Source: Vitellaria paradoxa (lineage: Eukaryota > Streptophyta > Magnoliopsida > Ericales > Sapotaceae). Taken from it: DNA of 64,000 nucleotides. The translations under genes were made by a program, and so were the position numbers. Below the pieces are notes generated by a model, which was not told the DNA's origin, made no database searches, and saw nothing but the letters and a program-made list of their open reading frames with translations. Below are positions 36,370-46,536 of this stretch, in pieces (within the stretch, counting starts at the first letter, position 1; each line of letters begins with the position of its first letter). The stretch spans positions 38,422,485 through 38,486,484 of the forward strand of contig CM034237.1 of assembly GCA_019916065.1 (NCBI GenBank), in the 5' to 3' direction.

Positions 36370-37420
36370 GGTCTGGATCATTCTGCGTCTTCTTCTATTT
36401 GACTAACTTCTAGGGTCTGGATGATCGGGGAATTTAGTATCTTTGTAGGCATGTCCGAGCTGTCCTCCCCAAAAGATGCAATCCTTGCCAGGCGGTCAGC
36501 CTCCTAATTTTATAGCCTTGGGATCCATTGTCGGTGGAATCGTGAGAATTTCTAGGACAAACTCTTTGCTTTTTCCAAAGACTCAACTATATACTCAGAT
36601 GCAACTCTGAACGCGCATTTTACTAAGTTGAGTTTCACTCTATATTTTTTAGGGTGTTGAAGGTCCTTAGGGTGTTAAAGGTTTTGAGTAGATCATCAAC
36701 GTGTGAATTTGCCATTCTACTTTTGACGAGCATATCATCAACATATACCTCATAACTGGCAGAATGCAATCAACAGCACACTACCTTCATATATAACTGA
36801 CCGAGGTCTCATTGCTACAACGTTATATCATTTGGATTGAAGAACGCGAGGGCTACCTACCAACGCGCATTTTATTCATTAGTCGTTGGTAGGTAGCCCT
36901 CGCGTTCTTCAATCCAAATGATATAACGTTGTAGCAATGAGACCTCGGTCAGTTATATATGAAGGTAGTGTGCTCTTGATTGCATTCTGCCATCTTTATT
37001 TGGTTGTAGCCTAAGAATGCGTCCATGAATGATAGCAGTTCATGTCCCGCGGTGGAATCCACCAAAGTATCAATGGCCAGTAAAGGGAAACTATCCTTCG
37101 CGCATGCCTTATTGAGATTCGTGAAGTCCACACACATTCGCCAATTGTTGTTTGACTTCTTTACCTTGACTACATTGGGTAGCTTAGTGAGGTAGTGGAT
37201 TTCCCCGAATGAACTTAGCTTTAATAAGTTTATCAACCTCTTGTTCAATTGCCTTATTGTGCTCGGGGCAAAAGATTCTTCTCTTCTGTTTTATTGGCCT
37301 AGCATTGGGGAAAATGTTCAAATAATGGGCCACCATGCTGGTACTTATTCCGGGCATGTCCTCATGCGACCAAGCGAAGACGTCCGTGTTGTTAACCAAA
37401 AAATCCTTTATTTTGCTTTT
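36370..37420 (-). pseudogene. Tat-type reverse transcriptase and deleted RNase H
   Basis: RT would copy the element RNA. From 37399: DVFAWSHEDMPGIS, then after a frameshift near 37190-37230 NNWRMCVDFTNLNKACAKD, FMDAFLGYNQIKMAE (about 37030), FGLKNARATYQRLMNKM, and after an inverted repeat YEVYVDDMLVKSRM (about 36750-36710). The YVDD catalytic box is intact. The sequence then jumps from the end of the RT palm to the tail of RNase H (ADRLARIASFGEDSS, about 36500). Most of RNase H, including its catalytic residues, is therefore deleted at about 36600-36640. Confidence 0.8.
36757..36992. repeat. 109-bp-arm fold-back inside RT
   Basis: Arms 36757-36865 and 36884-36992 are reverse complements with one mismatch that I can see (AACAGC versus AAGAGC), separated by 18 bases. 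The right arm is the original RT coding sequence. The left arm is an inverted copy placed between the FGLKNA block and the YVDD block. Confidence 0.95.
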
Positions 37421-37534
37421 TAATGGCTCGAGTGTCCCTGACCCGATCTTGACAGACCTATTCTAGTCTGGATTCCCAATAGTTAGGTCCTCTAGTTCAT
37501 CAACTGGCTCCATTCACCTGAGTTCTTCATCGTC

Positions 37535-37996
37535 TCACACTTCAAGGCTGTCAACAATCATAGCTTTCTTTTGTGTATCTTGTTTGAGGGAGGACATGTA
37601 GCACTCTCTCGCTACCCTCGAATCCCCCCAAGCACATCTAATATCCTGGGTTAGGAACTTCACACGAAGGTGATAAGTGGATGTGACTGCTTTAAACTGG
37701 TTGATGGCTGTCCTCCCAAAAATGACATTATAGGCCGAGGGACAATCAACCACAAGAAATTTGATCATCTTTGTGGCTTGGTAGGGCTCGTCCCCGAGCA
37801 TGACTGGTAGGACAATGGATCCGAGTGGGACCACTCGATCTCCAGTGAAACCCACCAGGGGGGATGACACATGTTGCAACTTATCCTTACCGATTTGCAT
37901 CTTCTCGAATGCTCCCTGATTTGCTTCTACGGAACTACCACTGTCAACCAACACCTTCCAAATTCTGAAATTTGCAATGATTGAGGAAATTACCAA
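37535..37996 (-). CDS. Tat-type aspartic protease domain
   Basis: This 153-residue stretch is open. It contains WKVLVDSGSSVE with the D-S-G form of the catalytic motif (about residue 17), VGFTGDRVVPLGSIVLPVM, and the flap/end block YNVIFGRTAINQFKAVTSTY (about residues 89-108) typical of Tat proteases. The enzyme would cut the Gag-Pol precursor. It is the only pol domain of this element left without a stop, but it belongs to a longer polyprotein that is broken on both sides. Confidence 0.85.
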   Translation of the reverse strand: MVISSIIANFRIWKVLVDSGSSVEANQGAFEKMQIGKDKLQHVSSPLVGFTGDRVVPLGSIVLPVMLGDEPYQATKMIKFLVVDCPSAYNVIFGRTAINQFKAVTSTYHLRVKFLTQDIRCAWGDSRVARECYMSSLKQDTQKKAMIVDSLEV

Positions 37997-38032
37997 GGGG
38001 TCAACGTGTGGCTGGCAAAGGTCGTCTGCTTC

Positions 38033-39720
38033 TTATTCCGTGAAGGTAATAGGGGGACATTGTTGGTGGGGCTTCTTACTTGGCCTCTTAGTTGTGAGGA
38101 CTTCCTGGGTGACTCTTGCTTCTTGAACATATCGGCGATGGGAGCTTGAAGACTCCCTTCCAGCAGCAAATCCTTTAGAGATTACGTGGATCTCCCCAAT
38201 CGGTTGACTATTCTGACGCATTCGATTGGGACTCCTACGAGCAGGGCTTCTCAACTGAGGGCTCCTTCAATTAGGGCTTCTTCATTTAGCTCTCCTGTTT
38301 TCGCGACCAACAACGAATCATCCGAGTTGACCTTTTCTGATTAATTCTTCCACTTATTTCTTGAGATCGATACAGTCATCAGTGTCATGCCCGTAGTCCC
38401 TGTGGAAATGGCAGTATTTCGCTCGAGAACGCTTGTCTGCTGAGGTCCTGAGCTTACCTGGCCACCTCAAGGTCGAATCATTCTGGATCTCAAATAAAAA
38501 TTCTCCAGCCTGGTGTTTAATGGAGTAAACTCACGTCTATCATCTAACCTCTTGATTCCTCAGTGGGATCGATTGTCAACCCTCCTAGCCTTAGTATCTC
38601 TGTGATCCCGAGTACCATCTGACCCATTTCACTTTTTCTTCTCCGCTTTGGAGTTTCCAGCCCCATCGTTTTCCTTATTCGCCTTTATAACATCATCAAC
38701 ATTGATATATTTATGAGCTCGAAATAAAAGCTCAGTCATATCAATAGGTGGCTTCTTGACCAAAGAGGCCATGAACCTGGGAGACCGTAACCCGCTCATG
38801 AAAGTGATTATAACCACCTTATCATCGGCTTTGTTAACCTCAAGCAACTCCTTGTTGAATCTTCCCACGTAGTCTCTTAGAGATTCGTCTTTCCCTTACC
38901 GAATCGTGAGGAGATGTGTGGGTGGCCTTCTCTGCTTTTGCTCTCCAATAAAATGGCTCATGAAAAGTTTGCTCAGCTGAGCGAAGTTGGCGATGGTCCT
39001 TGCCTTGATCTTAGAAAACCATAGGTGAGTAGGTCCCTTCAACGTGGCAGGGTAGACATGACACATCATCTCATCGGGGTAGGCGTGTATATGCATCAAT
39101 GTCTTGAAATTTTCCAAATGGCCCAATTGATCTTCTGATACATCGAACGAATCCACTGCCAGCATCTTGAACTTCGATGGTAAAGGGCAAGCCATCACTG
39201 TCGAGGTAAATGGGGAAACAATATTTCCAATCAAGTTTTCCATGTATGTGGGGCTTTGACCGTGGTCAAGACGTCATCCATCTGGGCCTACATGGCTCTA
39301 ATTTGTTCATCCCAAGGGTTTGTAGAAACACCCTGATGGTAATGGCTTTTATCTGGGTGGCCTCTAGGCGGGATGTCAACTCCTAACGTTCTTTTCCTTC
39401 TCCTTGACTCCTCTGGCGATTTATTGGGGACGTCATTCTCCCCGACAACGCTTGCACCATGACCAAAGCCCATTCTGGGTCCCGTTGGTACCTCCTCATG
39501 CGCTACACCATTTATCTCCACGGCTCCTCCATTGTGCGCCTCGTTAGTTGGTGGAGCGATTGGGGGCGGAACCGGAGCAAGGGGTGCATTCACTTGTTGG
39601 AGCAATGCCTTGTTCTGGGCCACGAGAGCTTGCATGGTTGTAATCATCTCATGCATCTACCTCTCCATTGCACTGATTCACTTTTCGTTTTGGTTTTCCA
39701 TCGTTGCTGTTGCCGGTGAA
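38033..39720 (-). pseudogene. Tat-type gag remnant
   Basis: From about 39656 a Pro-rich head (NAPLAPVPPPIAPPTNE) leads to PSKFKMLAVDSFDVSEDQLG (about 39180). The Retrotrans_gag core follows: MMCHVYPATLKGPTHLWFSK and LSKLFMSHFIGEQKQR (about 39060-38940), then DESLRDYVGRFNKELLEV and ELLFRAHKYINVDD (about 38890-38700). Stops occur at about 39288, 39240, 38895 and 38630, mostly single substitutions in an otherwise continuous frame. Gag would form the particle. A basic tail follows to about 38033; no zinc knuckle is obvious. Confidence 0.8.
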
Positions 39721-39787
39721 GGAGGTTGAGTATTGACGCTGGATCTGGTTTGGACAATAAAAATTGAGAAGAAAACTCAGACGAGTT

Positions 39788-39803
39788 CCCACAAACAACG
39801 CCA
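39788..39803 (-). other. Primer binding site of the Tat-type element
   Basis: The minus strand reads TGGCGTTGTTTGTGGGAA just after the LTR end. It has the TGGCG start usual for this lineage; the tRNA was not identified. Confidence 0.55.
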
Positions 39804-39805
39804 AC

Positions 39806-40132
39806 TAATAACGTAGTTTTGCAGTTACCTAGTGGATGATTCAAGCCTGAGTCGAGAAACCTAAACTCGACACCAGTGTGGTGCCTGCCAAATAACTTCC
39901 GATGCTTAAGTTAGCAAATAAGGGAGTCTCACAAGATAATTCTGGCAATCGCAGTAGTGCTGTACGCTCACTTTAGCACTATTGTGACTCTGCCAGAATT
40001 ATCTCTTGAGACTCTCTTATTCGCTAACTTAATCATCGGAGATTATTTGGCAGGTATCATACCGATGTCGAGTTCAGGTTTCCGGACTCAGGCTTGAATC
40101 ATCCACCATGTAACTGCAAAACCGCGTTATCA
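39806..40132 (-). mobile_element. 5' LTR (right) of the Tat-type element, folded back
   Basis: 39806 to about 39961 matches the left LTR start. From about 39975 to 40132 the same sequence returns inverted, ending CGTTATCA at the target duplication. The arms are about 155 bases with roughly 13 bases between. The U3 half expected here, with its promoter, is missing. Confidence 0.85.
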
Positions 40133-40344
40133 GGCACTTAATAGGCCATTGACTGATTCCAGAGAGTATCCACCATTAACACGGATTTTGTTCATGTATT
40201 TCATTATTGCAATATAGAATTAATGTGTCAAAAGTGACTAAAGTAGCGTGTTTTTTAGTGTAGAACTGCTTTGTTGGAATTAGTGAGCTGACGGTTATAA
40301 TACGACGTCGGTCATGGTCCACAGAAAAACTCATAATACATTAC

Positions 40345-40568
40345 CAGAGCGTTTGGAATCCATAGAATGTCATAAATTTTGATAAATTATAGTCTCAAAA
40401 TTAATAAAAAATTTAATATATTGAGAAAAAAATTAAAGTTTTATAGAACTTTATTAACAAGTAAAATAAAACATTAAACGGATATTAATTTGCACACCTC
40501 GCTTGTATGATTTATTATGTATTTAGTTTATTAAATTTGCCACCAATAAAACAAGTTGATTGTAATTG
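40345..40568. mobile_element. Small unclassified insertion in repeat copy C
   Basis: Copies A, B and D lack this 224-bp segment. TAC flanks it on both sides (40342-40344 and 40569-40571). It starts CAGAGCGTTTGG and is AT-rich. No matching inverted end is seen, so the class is open. Confidence 0.45.
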
Positions 40569-40985
40569 TACATGGCAGAAAATTCTGAAGAATACAAAGT
40601 GGTCGATGCTCCCTAAAAGACGCGCGACTTCATGATGTGAAATTTCTGCACAATATATTGGTGAGTGAATGGAACATCGTGTCACCCACTTGTAAAGTTG
40701 GCATCATCTGCGTATCTCTAAGTAAAATTATGAAGTTGAGCTACAGAAACTACATCTTTCCCTTTTGTAGCTGGGTAGAGGATCTAAATCATCCGTTTTG
40801 CTGTTTTAGTTTTTATTTTTTGGTTCATAATTATTTTTTTCTATTACAAGAAACCAAATAAACATCAATCACGTAGTTATTTAATAAATTAAACTTAGAG
40901 AAAAAAAAAACAAAAGAAATTTAAAATCTTAATTAAAAATCTTGTGTTATTTTAGATAAAAGAATGTAATAAAAATTCAAAGGAA

Positions 40986-42009
40986 ATGAGAGAGAAAAGA
41001 GGAAGGAGGAGAGAAAAAGAGAGGAGAAGATAGAAAGAGACAAGGAAGCGAGAGGTGAGAGAAAAAAGTGGGTACCACTTTCTTTTTAAAAAATTAGAGA
41101 TCATTTAGTTTATTTTTTTATTTTCTGTTTTCTATTTTTATTTTTTATTTTTTATTTTGAACTTATTTTTCATTCTGTGTTTTTGAAAATAAAGAAAATA
41201 ACTCAAAATTTATTTAATTACTTATATTCTCAAAATTTATTTTTAAAAACTGAAAATGATTTTACACATGAAATAAAAAATAATAAAAAGTCGTTTTAAT
41301 AGTTTTTAATAAAAAGCAAGGAAAATTTCAAAATAAGAAAAATAAAGTATTTTTTGTTTTCTCGTTTTGAGATTTTAAACACATAAAACAAAAACAGAAA
41401 TAGAAAACACAAAAGTAAGTCAAATGCCACGTTACTTTTTGAGCAAATTTTAAATTATAATATACATATACATAAAATATATATACATTTTTACCCTTTT
41501 TTTTTTCTTCTAATCAACCAATACAAAGAAAAGAAAATTTTGGCATCCTAGAAAGAAGAAAAATAAATTTTGCATTCTAAAAAGAAGAAAAATTTATCTT
41601 CACTCATTTTATTTCATTTCACTTTTTCATTTTTTCTACCAAATAGATCTTAAATGTTTTTTTTTTATTTCATATAAATTCACAATACAAAAAGAAAAAA
41701 AAAGTTATAATTTTGAAAATAAATTAATGTATGTCAGGTGGAAAATTGCCAATAACAGATTTATCTCATTTTATTTTATTTTTTGTCACTCCAAACACTC
41801 TATTAGGCACATTAAAACAAAAAATTGCGTGAGCTGCACCTCGTGAGAAATGGATTGGAAGATATAGGTACGAGGATTGGTTCAAATAAATTTATGGTTG
41901 TCGTCTTTAATTCTTCTCCTTTTCTTCTTGTACTTTTTTACCTTAAGGCTCACCCATACCTATGTGAGTGCTATCTATTTATATGTGTATCTTTGTATAT
42001 ATATACATG
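40986..42009. other. Purine-rich then AT-rich spacer
   Basis: 40975-41075 is a GA-rich stretch. The rest is T-rich and A-rich, low-complexity DNA. A short frame at 41825-42028 shows no known domain. No gene is supported. Confidence 0.55.
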
Positions 42010-42580
42010 CAGGGGCGGAGCTACGTAAGGGTAGGGGGCAAGTGACTTCTCTTAATTTTTAAAATAAAATTATTAAAATATCATCCTTGTTATTTTAATT
42101 TTATTTAAAAACTAAATTAATTAAAAATTAAGATATTTTGATTTTATTAACAATTTAAAGTTAACTCAAATTTTTTCATATATAAGAAGTTTAAAAGAAT
42201 CAAACTTGGTATTTTTTGTAAAATAAAGTGTATCTTTTTAATACATTATTACATATTTTTGTTTATACTATCAGTAAATTTAGTATATAATATAATAAAT
42301 TCTATAGATAATAAAATTTAATAATAATTATATTTTTTGTAACGAGGGATATCTTTAATAAACTTCAGGTACTTGAACCATTAACCGTAAGAAATATATT
42401 TACTAGTTAACACTCAAGAATAATTTATTTTCTCTCTAAAAATAATATCGTTTTTTCCTACTCTTAATCGAAAAATAAGTCAATTGTTATTTTTTATTGG
42501 GTGCTCGGTGTCCCTTTGTGCCCGGTGGCCCCCTCAGCGCCCGGTGCCCCCTCAGCAAAAATTCTGGCTCCACCCCTCCT
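42010..42580. mobile_element. hAT-like non-autonomous element
   Basis: The left end CAGGGGCGGAGC and right end GGCTCCACCCCTC form imperfect inverted termini of the type common in plant hAT-like elements. Flanks TATACATG (42002-42009) and CATACGTG (42581-42588) could be an 8-bp target duplication with two mismatches. The 571-bp interior is AT-rich and non-coding, with three CCCGGTG-type repeats near the right end (42518-42550). Confidence 0.65.
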
Positions 42581-43102
42581 CATACGTGTGTATACCCTCC
42601 TACTTGTAAACCAAAACTCATTTAGGTGGCCAGCTATTGAGTCTTATTATCAACTCTTTCTAAAGCAACAAGGAGATATGCCTGCGGGAACCCATTAGCA
42701 ACTCCTTCTACGTGAATCATCTTTCAGTACTTTTCTTTAGTTTCGAATTCTGTTTATTACTTTTAGGGTTTATTTGTTTCTGAAAATAAGGACCGTTAGA
42801 TTTACTCTTAATAATCCAACAACTAAAAATTGCACCGAGTTACAACGAAGGGCATTATTGCACCGAATGACCACTTAACCCAGGAATATGAGCCTGGTAA
42901 ACGAAGAAAGTCCAAACTAAGAAAGAAAGCGTGTCAGGCCCAAACCATGCCGATTAGATAGGACAATCAAATAGCAAAGTTGCTTATAAAAAGCCTAAAA
43001 GCACAATCCAAGATAAAAAAAAAATGCAACACTCACTCAGCCCGTGATATTAAGAGATTTTTGAGGATGTTATGTCAGTTTAAACTTATAATTAGTATCA
43101 GG
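42581..43102. other. Spacer, nothing recognised
   Basis: AT-rich DNA without terminal repeats, RNA signals or convincing coding frames. Confidence 0.5.
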
Positions 43103-43380
43103 TAAAATTCAACAATTTAGATACATTCATATTTTTTTAAATTAAAATAGTATGAATATATTTGAACAGTTAGAGTTTAATCTAATAGTCCCTAGTTAGT
43201 ATTAAGAGATTATATATTTGAACTGTTAGTTTGGTAATTTATAATCAGTATCGTTACAGTTAAAATTCAACAATTTAGATACATTTACATTTTTTTTAAA
43301 TTAAAATAGTATGAATATATTTGGACTGTTAGAGTCTAATCTAATAGTCCTAGTTAGTATTAAGAGATTAACATAATATT
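43103..43380. repeat. 158-bp direct repeat, two copies
   Basis: The block TAAAATTCAACAATTTAGAT through AGTTAGTATTAAGAGATTA begins at 43103 and again at 43261. The copies differ by a few bases. It is AT-rich and non-coding. Confidence 0.8.
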
Positions 43381-43920
43381 ACTATGTCAGTATATTAAGC
43401 TGGTCGTGGTTTCTAAGAACTTGCTATGTCTGAAAAGGAAATCCAATAAAGATTTTCGTCCTAGATATCCTCAAACCAGACAGAATCACAATAAGGGGAA
43501 TCCGTATCCGGCGATAGGACCATTAGAAGAGAAATTGAAGAACTGAAATAAAACCAAGGGAAACTCACGGAGGGTATTGTTTGCAAGGAGGTTCGAACCC
43601 AAAAATACAGGAGCGGGAGAGATACTCAGTCCAAACGAGCAGGAGGTCACTCTAGTGGAAGTGGACTTACAAGAAGACTCACCAAACGTAATTGGAAAGC
43701 AAATACACAATGAGGTTAAATGTTGATGGTGTGTCCTCAATATCAATTTTTATGAGGGGTATTATAGTTATTTTAACGATGTAACTATTTTTTATTTTAA
43801 ATAATAAAAGAAGCAAAGTTAAATTTTCATAATTGTTTTCTATTATTTTATTATAAGTCATTAGAATAAAAATTAAAAAACATGTTTATGATTTGATCAT
43901 AAAAAGTAAAATATATATTT
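43381..43920. other. Spacer with an isolated B-box-like word
   Basis: The part 43430-43720 is less AT-rich than its surroundings but has no convincing frame. GGTTCGAACCC at about 43590 looks like a polymerase III B box, without a clear A box. Confidence 0.4.
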
Positions 43921-44867
43921 CTCTGAATTTTATTCTTAAATATTCCTAGTCACATGATTATTAATTAGTTAATAATAATTTGATTAGACTAACACATGTT
44001 ATAATTTCTTTTATGAGTGTGATTAGTCTCAAATTATTTTTGTAGAGGTACTAAAAAAAATGTTCTAAGACTTAATTTTTTTTTCTAATATTATGATTCA
44101 TTAAATAACTACGTGATTTATGTTTAATTGGTTTCTTGTATGATACAAAAATAATTATTACCAAAAGAATATAAAACGGCAAAGCGGATGATATGGATGC
44201 TCTGCCTAGCAACAAAAGGGAAAGGAGTAATTTCTATAGCTTAACTTCATTATTTACATAGAAATGCGCAGACGATGCCAACTTCAAATGCGTGTGCCAC
44301 AATTAATGTCCCAATCACTCACAAACATTGCACAGAAATTTTCATATTGTGGAATCGTCTTTTAGGGTGAAGACCTCGTTGATTTGACAGCAGACAAATT
44401 AAGGACCATCGCGACCACCTCAACTTCTTCAGAATTTTCTGCGATGTAATGTAATATGGCTTTTTGTGTGGACCGTGACCGACTTGAGTATTATAGGCGC
44501 CAGTCCACTAATTCCGACAAACCCAATTCAAAAGTCAAGAACACGCTACTTAATTTAGTCACTTTCTGTGAGTTCGTTCGAAATTCTAAAAAAAATCTAA
44601 AAACTTTTATAAATTTCTACAAAATAATATTTTTTTACAGATGACACGAATACGGGACAATACTTTTATATCAAATTTTAGAACTTGAGACACACTCTAA
44701 ATCACTTGGTCAAAAACTGACCCATTAATTATCTATTGCTAGTAACGAAATACAAGAACCAAATCCGTAGAATCAGTCAACTGCCTTTCAATTAAGGGCC
44801 TTTTAATGTAGCATTGGCAAGCACTTATCTATTAATGGACTACTGAATTGCAATTATCTATTGTCTT
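43921..44867 (-). repeat. Dispersed repeat family, copy D (inverted)
   Basis: This is the reverse complement of the family. It is the fullest copy: it shares the far end with A (AAATTCAGAGA) and the near end with B and C (ACAATAGATAATTGC). It adjoins the minus-strand Athila LTR at about 44868. Confidence 0.7.
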
Positions 44868-46522
44868 TGACCGTTCTCTAATTGGGTAGTGGCTCACTCT
44901 CAAGTATAAGAGGTCGGTTGAGTCTAGTCTAGGTGAGTCCTAAGTCATCTTCCACAAGGAACAAGGGTGTGCCTAAGTGTTGGAAAAACTTGCTTTCACA
45001 AGCACTTGCAACAATTTTCAAAAATAAAAGATGAAAATCTTTTTGGGGTTTTCGAATAGATAATTGAAAAATCTGATTTGAAAGTAATTGGGAAAACGAT
45101 TTGAGAATTTAGAAGAAATACCCTTAAAATAAAAAATGAAATACTAAGGAAACAACCAATTCAAACACTTAACAGAGGATGTGAATTGCTTAAACACTTG
45201 GATTAATGGAGATACTTGGTTTTAACCTAGTCCTGTAATGTCCTCGAAGGCTTGAGTTCGAATGTAAAATTAACTCAACCTAACCTTTACACATGTAAGA
45301 TTAGGCCGGAAAATTCAACGTTAAAAACCTTATTCCGTAAAGAAATTGTAATTCCAGGATTTTGAAGTCAAGTTTGAATTCATCGGGACATGGAATTGAG
45401 CTCCGATTCACGCTAGTGTAATAGAGGTCAATTATATCATAAGGTTTCGTTTTTGAAAGTCAACCTAAAATTACAATTCTTACGTTATCCTTCAAAAGAA
45501 AATAAATTCATTTCAATTTGCTTTATCCAAGCCCAAGTCTTTCGATTTCATTACGAACCTAGGTTAAAACTAAGAAAAGCCCTAGCCTAGCATAGCGAAA
45601 GTATAAACAAAGCAATTCGAAAAGAAAAACATCTTCATTATGTAACAAAACACAAGAAAAAAATAGATTGAAAAGGTTTAAAACAATTTCGAAAGAAAAT
45701 TCACCCAAAATAGTTCTTCGAAATACTACAAAGCGAACAGAGAAGACCAAAGCACAAAGAACATGAAATTCAGATTAAAAGAATTAATAAACAGAACTTA
45801 CACGTAAATCTTATTGTGAAGACAAAATTAAGCTTGAACAATCCAAAGCTAAAATCCAAAATCCCAATCCTTCGTGCAACAGTAATATAATCTTCACCCA
45901 AAACACTTAGAAAATAAAACCTAATCTTTTCCTAGGGTTCTGAACCTCTGTATAGCAGAAAATTTTCCCTTTTATATTATTACATAGTTCAAGGGCATAA
46001 TGGTAAAATCACACTCTAAACATTATCCTGAACATGTGCTGGAGAAGTCATTAGGGGCGCCCATGGCTGATGTGGGGCGCCCGTGGCTTGGTTGTTAAAG
46101 GTGTTTGATGAAGTTCCCAACGAAACAGCCCTAAAACACCCTCTCAGTGGGCGCCCATCTGATTAAGTGAGAGGCACCCGTGGGTAGCCTCCACCAACTG
46201 CTCGATGAAATGCCTCTTACACTTGAACTTTTTCTCCAAAATCACCTCTCGGTGGGCGCCCATCTACTTTTGGGTGGGGCGCCCATGGCCTCTGTGGGGC
46301 GCCCACCACTTTTGAGGGGCGCCCATCACTTCCAACTTTAGCCCCTTGCCTCCTTCAACTCACATTTACCTCTTTTCTCTTCAATTTGATCACCAAACAC
46401 CTGTAAACATCCACAAATATGCAAATTAGCTCACTTCATTATAACTTATAAGATTTATGAAGATAAAACACTTAAAACCCATTGCGAAATCATAATGAAA
46501 TAACATTATATGTGCTCAATCA
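44868..46522 (-). mobile_element. 3' LTR of the minus-strand Athila element
   Basis: On the minus strand it starts TGATTGAGC right after a G-run purine tract and would end near GAACGGTCA at 44868, about 1.65 kb. The plus-strand Athila LTR also starts TGATTG and has similar length. Seven GGGCGCCC words lie at 46053-46330, upstream (minus strand) of a TATA-like AATAATATAAAAGGG at about 45967-45982. The left border is set by the end of repeat copy D and is not confirmed by a second LTR. Confidence 0.6.
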
Positions 46523-46536
46523 CACCCCCCAACCTA
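46523..46536 (-). other. Polypurine tract of the minus-strand Athila element
   Basis: The minus strand reads TTTAGGTTGGGGGGTG immediately before the LTR start. Similar AGGTTGGGGGG words occur at about 48298-48309 and 48468-48476, as additional G-runs in the 3' region. Confidence 0.65.

Larger units (their letters stand above)
30484..40137 (-). mobile_element. Tat-type Ty3/gypsy retrotransposon, rearranged
   Basis: The element proper is 30489-40132 (9644 bp), flanked by GGCAC at 30484-30488 and 40133-40137. On the minus strand the order is LTR, primer site, gag, protease, RT, integrase, and then an extra ORF in antisense, as in Tat-lineage elements with additional ORFs. The pol is degenerate. 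Four structural rearrangements are visible: a fold-back right LTR (39806-40132), a 109-bp-arm inverted repeat in RT (36757-36992), a 550-bp tandem duplication of the antisense promoter region (30808-31357 and 31730-32295), and an inverted copy of the extra ORF's 3' end (31376-31700). Confidence 0.85.
30275..40985 (+). repeat. Dispersed repeat family, copy C, split by a Tat-type element
   Basis: The 5' part is 30275-30488 and the 3' part 40138-40985. The break is the gypsy insertion 30489-40132 with GGCAC on both sides. Rejoined, the order of landmarks is that of copy B. Copy C also has a private 224-bp insertion at 40345-40568. Confidence 0.7.

Noticed and set aside
43580..43610. GGTTCGAACCC as part of a tRNA gene or SINE
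   Set aside because: Only the B-box-like word is present; no A box, cloverleaf or tail could be found.
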